A stretch of 64,000 nucleotides of DNA. Source: Drosophila pseudoobscura. Its lineage: Eukaryota > Arthropoda > Insecta > Diptera > Drosophilidae. The stretch is from positions 1,860,001 to 1,924,000 of the forward strand of contig NC_046679.1 in NCBI RefSeq assembly GCF_009870125.1. Direction: 5' to 3'. Below are positions 1 through 13,244 of this stretch, one piece after another (the first letter of the stretch is position 1; each line of letters begins with the position of its first letter). A model generated the notes under the pieces. That model had not been told where the DNA came from and did no database searches. It saw only the letters and a program-made list of their open reading frames with translations. The translations under genes were made by a program, and so were the position numbers.

Positions 1-68
1 AGCTTGGGAGGGAAAAAGCATTGTCATAGGAAGTGATTCTCCTGAGCTGACTGGTTTGTGGCACTCAC

Positions 69-137
69 AGAATTCGATGTGGCAAAGTCGACGAGGCCGC
101 CAGCAGCTAACAGTAACAGAACCAGTCGGCTATTCAT
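69..137 (-). CDS. First coding exon of an unidentified secreted or membrane protein (partial, runs off the left edge)
   Basis: Seen: reading the minus strand from an ATG at 137 gives 23 codons, beginning MNSRLVLLLLAAGGLVDF and ending ATSNS. This is a short polar start, a Leu/Ala core and small residues, the shape of a cleavable signal peptide. The exon is followed at once by GTGAGT (68-63), a good 5' splice site. Without splicing the frame closes about 14 codons later, so a spliced continuation outside the window is the better reading. The ATG lies only about 200 bp beyond the Not10 stop on the same strand, typical of compact fly gene clusters. The mature protein is not visible, so no function is assigned. 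The alternative is a chance hydrophobic ORF next to a chance donor. Confidence 0.45.
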
Positions 138-339
138 CGCTAACTGGTTAAATCTCTTGAGGTTACTTATAGCGAGAGTAATTACACGATTTTCCATGGT
201 TTGTCGAGCAATTGTTGACGGCCGAAAGCGCTAAAAATTCCAGATGAAACGTGCGAGTGAAAACTCTTCGGCCGGGTCGGTCAAGTTCTTGATTTCTCTA
301 TATTTACAATCCGTTGTATTTACACAATTTTTTGTTTGT

Positions 340-2581
340 CTAACTGAGCGCTCCAGCGGAAACGGCGTTGGCGGCCGCTCCCAGCTTGAGGTCTATATAG
401 CGACGCAACGCCAACGCCTTGATGCTCACAATCGAGTGGGTGAGTGTGGCTAGAAACGTTTTCGCCTGCTGGTAGTCGTTCTGCAGGGTCATGGCCACTG
501 CCAGGTTGTATCGCACCACATTCTGGGCCGCGTCCAGCGACTTTAGCTGCCAGTCGCGCGTCTCCAGGTCGAAGGCGTCCAGAGAGCTGACGAATGTCGG
601 ATCCAGATGGTCGCGTGCCTCTGCGGCTTTGTCCATCAGCATCAGCGCCTCCCCTGCGTACATATGACCCAGCAGTCTGTGGATACAGGAAGTGGCTTAG
701 TAATCAGAAATCTGATAATAATCGAGGAATGGTTACTTGTGTGCATCCGAAAGACGCTCGCCCCGCAGGAGGTGCTCGGCCATGTCCAGGGCCGTCACAT
801 GGTCCCCCAGGCGCAGCGAGACGAAGCTGTGGGCCGCATAGATGGCGGCCAGCATGTTTTCAAGCGATTCTAGGCTGACCGGTTTCGATGGGTTGCAAAA
901 ATTATTGTCCTGCAGCTGGCGCCACGACCTATGCGCGTGCTCCGTCTGCTCAGGGGTCTCCTCCTGCGTGGCATCTATATGAAAGTTGGCCTTGTGGTGC
1001 AGCGTCAGGGTAAGAGCGCTGCGCAGGCACAGAGCCGCAAACTCTAGGGTTGGCTCGGGCACGCCGGCCGATTGCGGCCTGTGGGACAGTGGAAAATATA
1101 AGCTAAAAAATGCTCAACCATTTTTTATCTGGAGTCAGGGCAGCACTTACGCATATGTCCTGGATGAAGGCGGGGATGCGGCTCCAGCTAACGACTGACG
1201 TTCGTCCTCTGCCAGGTTCTGCAAAGTCAAATAAATTATCTCCATGATTATGTATTGGTTATGTGGAACGTACTGCCTCGTGCTCCATGATGCAAGCCTC
1301 GGCCATGCGCAACCAGAGTCGCGGATTGCTGTGGAACTGCTTGACGGGCACGAGTAGGCACTGAAAGGCCTCCTTTGGACGGCGCAGATGGAGCATGGCG
1401 ATGCCAAGGTTGTACAGGATCTCACACGAGTGCGCCGAGCTCATCGTCTGGAGGGTGCTCTCCCTCAGATTCGATGCCAGCTGCTTATCGAAGTTCAGGG
1501 CGTTTTGAAAGAACTTTGCCGCTATAGCATAGTGACGCACTCTCAGGTGGATGACGCCCATATTGTTGGCAATGCAGGTGCTCAGCTGGGGAGTTACAGT
1601 GCTGCAAGAGAAGGAACAGCTGTTAGCTCTAGCTGTAGGATTGGCTGCTTTCAAGGATTTACCCTGCCTGAGTGCACTCGTTGTTGATGCGCATCAGCTG
1701 CTTGGCGGCCATCTGGAAGTCCTTCATGATGTAGTACTGCTGCGCCCTGAGCGCCGCGTAATGGGGCGTCCCGTCCTCCGTTATGACCACCGGTTTCCGA
1801 TTGAGTACATGCGTCAGGAGCTGCAACAGCTGAAGGCTGCCACTGGTGTCCCCCGCGGCGCGTGCCACCGCCGCATCCGAGCCCTGGGCAGCCACCACTG
1901 TACTGGGCGTGGCCGCGGCGGTTGTGGCTGTCGCCGGGACGACCTCATCGGGATTGCTGCTCGGCGCCTTGTCCACCAGGTTCAGCGTGTACTGTAAGTA
2001 GTCCAGAAAGGCCTCGGCGCGGTTCAGCTGGTTGGTGGCCAGCAGCAGCTGCAGCTGAAGGGTTGCCACCAGCGCAGACATGGCCTTTTCCAGCGCCTCC
2101 AGTCTGGCCACCAGTGGAGCCAGTTTCTCCAGCGCCGTGCCATACATGTGCCGGTGGTAATAGATGACCGCCTTGTTGTACCTGGCCACAGTAGCCGCAC
2201 TGGCGCCCTGCTTCAGGGACAGCCCGCCACCTGTCTCTCCCATATCCTGGGGTGCCTTCACGTCGGTGGCCAGCTCCTCCAGCTCCTGCAGCAGCGTCGC
2301 GTGCTGGGTGCAGCCGCTCCTGTAGAAGTTCACGACGGCCCGATTGTGCCGCAGGATGGGCCCACTGCTCTCGCCCTTCGTGTCGAGTTGCTGTAGGAGC
2401 TCCAGGCAGCGGTCGTACTCGGTGCTGCAAAGGGTGTGGAACAGGTCTGTATTGCCGGGTCTGTAGCTGCGGAATTCATGCGGGAGGCTTACTTGTTGAA
2501 TTGTTCGTGGGCTTGGCACAGTAAGCTGTAGTTTTCATCTTCGCTGGATTGCGTTTTTGTAGGAGAATCCGCCGAGTCCAT
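340..2581 (-). CDS. Not10: CCR4-NOT complex subunit 10 (CNOT10 orthologue), six coding exons, 641 aa
   Basis: CDS is complement of join(340..676, 737..1078, 1151..1218, 1274..1601, 1663..2424, 2493..2581); phases close to 642 codons including TAG. CNOT10 is a TPR-like helical-repeat protein that pairs with CNOT11 and docks on the N-terminal part of the NOT1 scaffold of the cytoplasmic CCR4-NOT deadenylase. Blocks matching the family: HEQFNNTEYDRCLELLQQ (residues ~25-42), RYNKAVIYYHR, NNMGVIHLRVRHYAIAAKFF (~295-315), YNLGIAMLHLRRPKEAF (~345), NPRLWLRMAEAC (~375), LEFAALCLRSALTL (~428) and LLGHMYAGEALML (~531). Human CNOT10 is 744 aa; the shorter length mainly reflects missing linkers and C-terminus. 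An Ala/Thr-rich linker sits near residue 200. Introns are 55-72 nt. For intron 1 the acceptor before 2424 (TTTGCAG, 68-nt intron) is preferred over the AG before 2466, which would give a 26-nt intron. The next gene upstream on this strand is Snx3. Confidence 0.93.
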
Positions 2582-3548
2582 GCCAAAAACAAATAAAAAA
2601 CAAAAAACACACACGACTCGTCAGGGTTGGCGAAGCAGATTTCGAGCAGCACGCGTAGATCTGTCTCACTCGCACAGTCTGCCTGCATGCGATTGTGCAG
2701 CCCTGCGCAGCGGCGCCTCGCCGGCAGTTTGAACAATTTCCGATTTTAAAATCGTTATCAAAACTGATAAACGGCGCTTTTTGTTGTTTTAATTATTTTA
2801 ATTTGATTCGAAGTACAATATTATTCACTAAATTGATTCAAAATATTCAATAATTTTCATATAGTTTGACGGTTTCCATTTCTTGGGGCCGAGGGAGGGT
2901 ATACATATAACTTTTGCTGCTTTCTTACTGCTGCATTTTGACAAAAAACCAAGAATAATTCAAAAATTTCGCACAACTACACTGACGGGGGCGGGCTGGG
3001 GTCCCGCTTCAGAGGCGGGGGAATGGAGCTGCCAAGACATTTGGCAACGGGACTTGCATTGGGGGATAGAGAGGACACGTCAATCAATGAGTGGGCGTGG
3101 TAGGTATGTATGTATTATGTACACTATTATGTAAATATATGTATTGTTTGTATAATATATTGTATATAATGTATGTATACCATATAAACTTGAATTTAGC
3201 ATTTAAAAACTCCCAATGCTTCAACATTAACTGAGCAGCAGCTTCGGCAGCAGCAGCGGCAGCAGCAGCAGCAGCGACGTCAAGTCCACTTGCACTTCCG
3301 CTTCCACTGCACTTCCGTCTGCGCCGAATAATAAACAGATTCCTTTACTTCTACTTCTACGCTCCTTCTCTCGACCGTCCCTCCCATCCAGTTCTTCGTT
3401 TCTTCTTAATCTTGCTAAGCACACACACACATACACATACACACGGATCGGGTCTACTCCCTAATAGAGTTCGTAACGGTTTTGTTCGTTCGAGTTGTTG
3501 CTTCATTGCATTGCTGTTGATTCTGTTGTCGTCTTCGGCGCCGCCTCC
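2582..3548. other. Not10 5' flank/5' UTR and Snx3 3' UTR/intergenic DNA
   Basis: No coding frame with family support. 2582-2740 is probably Not10 5' UTR: the minus-strand frame there has no usable ATG joined to the Not10 start. 2741-3230 is AT-rich with scattered TATA/ATGT runs. 3234-3277 is a CAG/CGG-type trinucleotide run, and 3421-3444 is a CA-rich run, both probably within the Snx3 3' UTR. The Snx3 poly(A) site could not be fixed by eye. Confidence 0.5.
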
Positions 3549-4431
3549 TTATGTGTTCCGTATCTTTCCCGGCACATAGTTCTTGTCGATGACATTCTCC
3601 TGGAGGAACATATGCAGACAGCGCTCATTCTGCGCCAGGGGATGACCGGCTATCTTGTTGATGAACGCCTCCAGGCCCTTGCGGCGCTCCTCGATGAAGC
3701 TCTCGTCGAAGATGCCCTCGTCGCCGCGGAATGGCATCTGCCTCTTCCAGGCTTTCCCCGGCAGCGGCGGCACCACAATCTTAAGAATCAGAGAGATAGT
3801 GGTATTATCAAGATTTCCATTGATGGATTACGATTTGCTTACCTTGCTGTCCCTTTCCAGCTCGTTTCTTAGCCACTCAAAGTCGCTGTAACGCCGTCTC
3901 ACGCTCGATTCCTTCACCTTGAAGACCGGCAAGTTTGTCTGAAAGAGGGAGGAAAACAGAGGAAAAGCTGGGATTAATGACAAATTCCTCGAGGGCACGA
4001 ACCCGCATTGACTGTCCATACAGTGAAATCAAATTACTCAAGGCCCGGATCGGTGCCAGCGGACTGCAATTGTGACTAATAATTATCGCTCGGCTTAATA
4101 GGCGTATCACCCGGACACACGAACGCAAACACAATCACAGCCCCGTCCCTCGCTCCCACACACACACACACATTTAACAGTTATCAACTGTTTTGGGCAA
4201 TTTTTGCACACTCAGCGACAATGGGATCGGCACCGCCCCTCTGCCACAACTCACCCGCATGCGAACTTCGTAGTCCGTGTAGCGCTTCTTGCCCGCCGCC
4301 ATGGTGGTCAGCGGATTGACCACATCGATTTCGAGGAAGTTGGCGGGCACTGCATACGCATCGTCCAGTGTCTGTTTCTTCACGTTAAGGCGGCGAGTTG
4401 CATCGGCAGTACCGTCGGACTCCACCATCAT
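3549..4431 (-). CDS. Snx3: Sorting nexin 3 (PX-domain retromer cargo adaptor), three coding exons, 167 aa
   Basis: CDS is complement of join(3549..3779, 3843..3938, 4255..4431): 59 + 32 + 76 residues, all junctions phase 0, donors GTGAGT and GTAAGC. The protein is essentially one PX domain that binds phosphatidylinositol-3-phosphate on early endosomes. With retromer, SNX3 recycles cargo; in flies it is known to return Wntless for Wingless secretion. Seen: RRRYSDFEWLR (residues 73-83), holding the PI3P-contacting arginine and the Tyr/Phe platform; the proline loop VVPPLPGKAW (93-102) with the lysine of the PPxPxK motif; then GDEGIFDESFIEERRKGLE and HPLAQNERCLHMFL near the C-terminus. Human SNX3 is 162 aa and nearly co-linear, apart from a slightly different N-terminus. 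Two adjacent ATGs (4431 and 4428) are possible starts; the first was taken. An in-frame GTG further upstream (4443) is not needed. The gene is divergent from Vha55. Confidence 0.97.
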
Positions 4432-5163
4432 AATGCAGTTCACTCGCGAGGTCGGTAGAAACTATAGACGCCCCTTAGTGTGGCACCGAATTCCGCCGCA
4501 GCAGAGTTTGCGGGAGCGGGGGGCTGCAATGCGAATCGAATAAAGAGGCGCACGGGAAACTGGTTTTGCGTTGGTCGTAGTGCGATGCGTGGAATGGTGC
4601 TGTCCTCTCTTTGTGTGCTCGCTGGCCGCTGCAGTTGTTTTTGTTGCCACGGTATGCGGGCGGATGGACTTCGAGAAAATTCCGAGATTTCTGCTGTCCT
4701 CAGCTTCAGTTCGGCGTTCGGTGCGGCACTGTATGCGCTTGCAACCGCTTTTGTGTGTGCACCAAATAAACAACTAATATAATTTAATTAAACGTTCCAT
4801 TAAAAAACTTTCCAATAATCACTAGAAAATCATCGATGATATATATCGGCTGAACCTCAGAAATGTACCGATGAATCAACTGAAGTTAACCCAGTTAATC
4901 CCCCTATATTTTTACAGCGTTGAAAAACCTGAGCTAAATTGCGGAAAATAACACTGCTTGTAAATTGTTCTTGTAGATCCATACTATCCTTTCTCTTTAC
5001 TTACAAAAGACTCAACGATATCTTTCATCTGAACTGGGATAAAATTCTTCAAGATCTACAATTTTCGTGGAGTTTAGTTTAGTACCAACTGGTCGACAAT
5101 GGGTTAATAGTTCTCTGTCCATGACCGAAATTCGTGCATTCTGTTAATTTTCGTAAATGAACT
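4432..5163. other. Snx3 5' UTR/promoter and AT-rich intergenic DNA
   Basis: 4432-4750 is GC-balanced and probably Snx3 5' UTR and promoter on the minus strand. From about 4760 to 5163 the DNA turns AT-rich with no supported frame. A candidate Snx3 promoter element is at 4831-4849. Confidence 0.5.
4831..4849. promoter_or_regulatory. CGAT/DRE-like element upstream of Snx3
   Basis: A palindromic ATCGAT (4832-4837) is followed by TATATCG (4842-4848), about 400 bp upstream of the Snx3 start codon. TATCGATA-type sites are bound by DREF and BEAF-32 and mark housekeeping fly promoters. The match here is partial, so this is a candidate only. Confidence 0.3.
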
Positions 5164-5578
5164 ATTTTTGGGAGGGGGCAATAGTCATTTCAGTACATAC
5201 TGCGAAGATCGGAAGTGGCCAGAAGATGATTCTTGGGGATCTTGGCCTCAAGAATCCCCATCACCCTTGGCTGTCTTCTCGCCCTAGAAACACAGATCGA
5301 CGGTTTGTAGATCTTCATGTCGGCGGACATGTTGGGGGGCAGCTCCGACCGAGACCGTGGCAATCTCCTCCGGCTCCGAGAGAATGATCTTCGCCAGAGG
5401 ACCCTCCACACAGTAGCCGGCAATAATGACGCCGTTCTTAGTCATTCCTGGCGATCACATACGTTTGGTAGACGGCCATGCTCTTTTTGGCCTGCGACGA
5501 GGTTTAGTAGACATGTATTTCGTGCAGCTCGGGATCACGCATGATGAGGACAATGGGCTTCATAGGCGGCAAATCCGC
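5164..5578 (-). pseudogene. Decayed, internally deleted copy of Cpsf73 (CPSF3, mRNA 3'-end processing endonuclease)
   Basis: Read on the minus strand, short blocks match CPSF73 in the correct order but with large pieces missing: LPPMKPIVLI (~5549-5578); DPELHEIHVY, an in-frame TAA, then KKSMAVYQTYV (~5450-5530); a frameshift into [20 protein letters not shown] and EPEEIATV (~5380-5440); LPPNMS; KIYKPS; a frame change into EKTAKG/VMGILEAK; and finally NHLLATSDLR (~5170-5210). The family comparison is from memory. The metallo-beta-lactamase HxHxDH segment and most of the beta-CASP domain are absent, so it cannot encode a nuclease. No intron of ordinary size separates the blocks, which suggests a retroposed mRNA later eroded by deletions; a decayed genomic duplicate remains possible. 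The stretch 5580-5700 has another short open piece I could not assign. Confidence 0.8.
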
Positions 5579-6107
5579 TAAGGTTTAGCCGTTTAACCAT
5601 ACCTTCCTTATTTAAAGCTCCCCGAAGAAGGCCGTACTGTCAATCCTCCTGACACTCCTTATGTCCTGCTCCAGACAGGCCGAGAAGCAAAACTGTTCAG
5701 TTAGTCAACAAATTATGGCTCTAGTGAGAAGCTTTTGTACATATGCATGTGTTGGTGTACTGAATGTTCCATGAGAATTCTGGGCCCAGCCATTCTCAAT
5801 TGATGAAATTCCAAACAATTTTTAAATCCAGTGCGCCGTTTTCCCATTCAAGTACTCCAAGGGGCCGCCAGAGCATGGATATTCCATTATCGCACAAAAG
5901 TACCGATATTTTCACTAGTCTACCCTGAGCATCGATGAGAAACATCAAAAGTCGCTGGTATATGTAAATTAACAACGTGGGACAACGGAAAAATAGTGTC
6001 GATCTGCCCTAAACTCTGAAAAGTACCTCCGTTGATCATATATTCCACAAAAATGTCCCAATCAACATTAAATCCCCTACCTACAAATATATTGTCACAA
6101 AAATATA
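5579..6107. other. Intergenic DNA between the Cpsf73 pseudogene and the Vha55 promoter
   Basis: AT-rich with no coding frame. About 5580-5700, read on the minus strand, contains a short open piece ending near a CTTAG that may be further debris of the same insertion. The remainder shows nothing recognisable beyond isolated CGAT motifs (for example ACCGATAT near 5902 and GCATCGATG near 5930). Confidence 0.4.
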
Positions 6108-6166
6108 TATCGATACATCATCGCATATTTGACAACCCTAGAGTCATGTGATGGCACGTGACGTCA
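6108..6166. promoter_or_regulatory. Vha55 proximal promoter cluster: DRE, M-box, E-box and CRE
   Basis: Within 59 bp are a perfect DRE (TATCGATA, 6108-6115), an M-box (TCATGTGA, 6144-6151), an E-box in the context GCACGTGAC (6154-6162) and a perfect CRE palindrome (TGACGTCA, 6159-6166) overlapping it. The cluster lies about 270 bp upstream of the Vha55 start codon, a plausible core-promoter distance given a 5' UTR of 150-250 nt. Established: DREF acts on DRE; Mitf/TFE proteins act on M-box/CLEAR (GTCACGTGAC) sites and control V-ATPase genes in flies and mammals. The assignment to Vha55 is inference from position. Confidence 0.7.
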
Positions 6167-6436
6167 CAACAAATTTTACACAGACTTCGATTCCAGAGTA
6201 ATTTTTCTTCGTGCTCGCAACCACTTCGCAGGCTCAAAATTGTGCGTTTGTGTCGCTCAGTATTATTCGAAGCTGAAAAATTGTATGTGTTGCTCGACGC
6301 AATCTGTCTCTAAATACCACTGAGCAAGTGAAAACACAGTCCAGCTAAAGTTGAATATTTTCTTTGCAGCTCGAAATTTGCTGTGCACTTCCAAGGTAGA
6401 GGCGAATCGGTGTAGAAAGAAAATTCATTGTGCAAA

Positions 6437-8802
<2,366 letters not shown>

Positions 8803-9985
8803 ACTCTGTTTATTGTTTTGTTTTTGATTTTTGTCCAAAATTTTGTTTCATTCATAATTTAAGCTGGCGGCGGCGCATCGTGCGGCGCGTCCCCACCTCC
8901 TGCAATATCCCCGCTGTGTATGCGTCTATATATACATGAACCCACAATACATACATAATATCTATCTACGTTGAATCCTGATTTGTGTATACACAGAGAG
9001 CCGAAGCGTAGCCAAAAACAACAACAATAACTAGTTAAATACTATCTACCATCAAAACGAGCAATCTACTTTAATGAGTGTTTTAGCATCGCGTCGAAAT
9101 CATGTCAGCATGTCGGAAATCAAACCCAACCCAATCCCTTGAAATGTACATAAATTGAATTAGAATTGCCTAACCACCACAAATACTACTCGTATAAAAT
9201 ACCAACACACTGTCCTGTAATTCGTTGCCAATCAGTCGATCCTTTGTTAAAGTTTACTGTTTTTGTTAGGTTTTAAGTGTGTGCTCTTTGAATCGTTTAT
9301 ATAATTTCTCTTACTACTTTCGCATAAAGAATCGTAGCATTCCAAAACAAAAATTAACAAATTGCCTCTGTGTGTTACTTTCGTTTGATCCATCTGATTG
9401 TCCCCCCTTCTTCAATCCTGCAATCATGCAGGCCTGCGTTAGACGTTTCACCAGTTCGCACAAGTATTAAAAAAACCCTCCTTCCGTAGCGCGGCCCCCT
9501 TCGCCCGCCCCAGGGGGTTCCCTGCACCTAGCACCCGCACCCTGCACCGTGCACCGAACCATGTGAACAATTTGTACAGCAACTCAACTAAACAATGGAA
9601 TATAAGTGCAAAACGCATTGCTTTAATGCAGCAAATATTTTAAAGTGAAAATCTATGAAAAAAACTACAAAGAACTATTAGTAATTGTTTCTTTCTTTGT
9701 CTCTAAATTAAATCAAGTTGCATGGATTCATACATATATTTGATTGTTGCCTGCCTGTGGTCGTTACTGCAACATTACTTTATGATGTGGCTCAAATAAA
9801 TCTTTTTAGCAGCGACAACCTTTAATAATCATGAACACAAGCAGAAACAATAAATGTTGAACTAATATATACCTACTATATATATTTAAAGAAAGTAAAT
9901 AGTTCGTGTATATGTATAAATTATAGAACATTTAAATGATGAATAAATTACACACCAAAATCATGTTAAATAAAAGGCTTTCCAA
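8803..9985 (+). other. Vha55 3' UTR with several poly(A) signals
   Basis: AATAAA occurs at 9795-9800, 9849-9854, 9942-9947 and 9969-9974, implying a 3' UTR of roughly 1.0-1.2 kb with alternative ends. A Pumilio-type TGTANATA site (TGTACATA) is at 9145-9152. No further coding frame with family support. Where the transcript really ends cannot be decided from sequence alone. Confidence 0.6.
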
Positions 9986-12845
9986 TTGATTTTCGTTTGG
10001 TTGATGGGTAGGCCCTTGGTTTCTGTGAGAACTCTTTGCCTATAATCTTTTAAACTTATATTTCATATAAAATCAAGGCATAGCTTTGCGAGCTTTCAAT
10101 CGTTATAGAGCTGGAGCTTTAACTGTTAGTCTAACATTCTTTTCGGGCGCGTTCTACTGTTCATGTTAACAGAGGAGAAAGCTTCCGCATTGCTGCTATT
10201 GCTGTCTCTGTTGCACACACGACCTATTTATTTGACTTATCGAAAGTTTGTCTTAACAGTGGTTTGATTTACAAAAACCCACAAGGAACTTTTGGTTCCT
10301 TGATAAAGGGAAATTGAGAGCTCGAATAAGTCATGATTAAAAAAATATTTAAATACAGATTGAATGACAAATTTAGGTTTAACGACCTCACAAAACGGCT
10401 CCGTCATTCCAAGAGGGCCACCGTCGAAGCCCGAGTTTCAGTTTGGGTTCCACCGCCTCTCGTCCGTTCAATAGCGCCGTACCATCCGTACCAGCTTCAG
10501 CTGTAGCTGCTTCCTTTCGCTGGACAAGTTTCCATTGACTTTGCAAATTTATGCAATTATGCCAAAGTTTTTAATGAGTTCTAAATGAAGTTAAAAATTT
10601 GGTTGACGTCAGCGGTTGGATGCTGTAAAGCACACCCAGTGACGGGACTACAAACAAAACTTTTCTCCTCTCAAACTTTTGGCCAATTGTTGGAATCTTC
10701 TCGGGTTTGCTTTTTTTCGAGTTCCCGTTTGGTTTCGGTAATCAAAGCGAAGCTCGAGTGATTTCCCCCCCAACAGTTGAAGCCTGCCTGTTGCAATTTA
10801 AGCAGCTTACGCGACGGGTCACAGAGGGATGGAGGGAGGGAGGGGGTGCAGGCGTGCCGACCCCCAATCGCAGTACCATCTAGGACAATTGGCCGCCCAC
10901 TGCGCAAAAGATTTTCATCTTTATCTCGTCGGCAGACTGCATCACAGTGGGCTTATGACAAGGCTACCTACTGATGGGCGGCTGATGGGCAATGTCAAAA
11001 GCATGGGCTCAAGTGGGAATGCAGTGAGGTTGGGGGACGGGGGCCAGGGTCCCGGTGTGAGCTCATTTCGAGACGTTTGTCTGGCATCATTAGGAGGCAT
11101 CAGGCAGGGCCCAGGGCGGGCCCAGGGCGGGCGGGGGCCTCATCAAGGTTCACGGTCATGGTCAATGCAAGGCAAGTGTGGGCTGGCCCACTTGGCAGAC
11201 ACTGTCCTTATGCGTTCCCTCGTTTCCGCATCCCACATCTGCAACTTTCGTGAGCCGACCAAACCACTTAGACAGCTGGCAGGGCCCCAAGTTAGTGGCG
11301 CCTCGACAGAACCGCTGCGATTAATGAACTCGTCTAAAAGGTTTCCTAATACGCGTTTTGGAAAACGTTTGAATGCGGCTTTTAACGAGCCCGAACAGAT
11401 GGGGGGACATGAAAGGCGGCAATCAGGAGGCAATGGGCATCCCCCGAGGCACATCCCGGTTTGTGGGCTGATTAAATGGTTGTGTAAATATGTGGAGCTC
11501 AAGGGGAAACACACTCCGCCTGGGGTCTATAATTAATGTGGCTTGGTGGCGCCAAAAACGCGCCAACTAAATCATCTAATTAACTCATTTGCAGTGAAAC
11601 GCTAGCTCCAGCTCCCGTCTCAGCTCCTTCTTTGAGGCGTTCGAGGGGCTGTGAAACTGAGGGGCCCACAGGATCACAGGTTCGCAGGTCCTCAGTCGCC
11701 ATGGGCACACACTCCGTCTTACGCTGGAGTGCTGACCAATTTAACACTTTGGCAAAGGTCTCGGACCCCCATGTGTCAAGCGTCTATCACCTAGGTCCCC
11801 CCCAAGCACGGGTCCCGCTCCTCCTCCTGGGCCTAGTCCTGGTCCTGCTCGCTCGTGCGTCTCATTCAATACAGTCAAGCAGGCAGGCAGGCGGATAGGC
11901 AGACAGGCGGACAGGAAGACGGCTCGCCATCTTCACTCGAAATGAAGCTGAAATAGTTGAAGCCCGGACCCGGACCCCGACTGGCTTCTGCTGTCCGCTT
12001 CCATAATTTGTGGGCCGGATTTGTGCATTGCTTGGATTTGGGGACAGCTTAACTAAATAAATCACACAAAAGGGAAAGCCCACAAAAGGAAAAGCCCACA
12101 AACTTGTCCGCCACCGACCCCGGACGATATTTTATAAAAAGTTGTGCCCTCGGCCACCGACTTGGCCCTGGGACTTGCCTTGGTCTTTGGTCTGTTGTTG
12201 TGCATTAAATATTAAACAAATTGAGGCCGCCTGCCGCCAACCGTTTGATGGAACTACTGTCCTTTGGGCTGCAGGATATTTATCCTGCTGTTAGCTAAGC
12301 CCGGATCGCAGATAATTCGATGCGTCACTGCCAGCAACCAGGCGGGGGGCTGCCCTGAGAATAGTTCTGCTCTGGCCCGTTCTGCTGCATAAGCATAAAA
12401 ACAAATGGAGCCCCTCCTGCCCCACCCCTCCTTGGGTGTCCTGTCCGGCCGCGTGTGAGTGTGTATCTGTGTGACATTTAATGCCTCAATGGGCAGGCAG
12501 CCGCCCCCGGCAACGACTCCATGACTTGCCGACTCCGACTCCGTCTCTGGTTCTGGCTTTGGCTTTGGCCGGGAATCAGATTTTCGTCTTTGGACCCTGC
12601 TTCTAATTGTAGTTTGATTTTCATGCGTATCGAATGGGGAAAACTTTTGTGAGAAACCAATCCGAGCTCCGAGAATGCCAATTGCTGACTGCTCCGAAGC
12701 CGTCCCATGAAATTTAATAGCCTGCCCAGATTATTTGGCCCGCTACGTGCTCCAATATCAAAGCGCACCAGTTCGATATTAACCGGCTCCAGAGGCAGCC
12801 GGCAGCAGCAGGACACCTACTAATTGCGACCCTTTTGCTTATCAG

Positions 12846-12874
12846 TCACCATCACCATCACCATCACCATCACC
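12846..12874. repeat. (ACCATC)n hexamer microsatellite
   Basis: About five near-perfect copies of the hexamer, followed by one ACCGTC variant. No coding frame around it. Confidence 0.9.
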
Positions 12875-13244
12875 GTCCTCCCGATAAACCCACAAAAGGG
12901 AAAAGGGTCTTCCTGTGAAAAGTCCCCGTAAGCCACCGCCAGAGCAAGGGATCTCTGGCGTTTTTTATGCCGTTTGGCCGGGCCTTTAAGCCGTACATTT
13001 ATTCGGCTAATTCATTGTTCGACTGCCAGTACTGCTGCCCTGCCAGCCCTGTCGTTACGAGTATGTCAGCGGGCGCTTAATTCAATTACCGGTTTCCATG
13101 GCGGGCCGTGGCAGGGGCTGTTGAAAAAGTCAATGCAAACACGACAATCGGAACGAGTGCCACAAAAAAAGTTCACAAAAAAGTACAATTCCAATAAGCA
13201 AAACGTAAGCCAACATCTGGGAAAAGGAGCTGCAAATACCCTTG

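Noticed and set aside
2425..2466. Upstream acceptor for Not10 intron 1 at 2467-2468
   Set aside because: It keeps the frame but implies a 26-nt intron, too short for splicing. The TTTGCAG acceptor before 2424 gives a 68-nt intron and a better family match.
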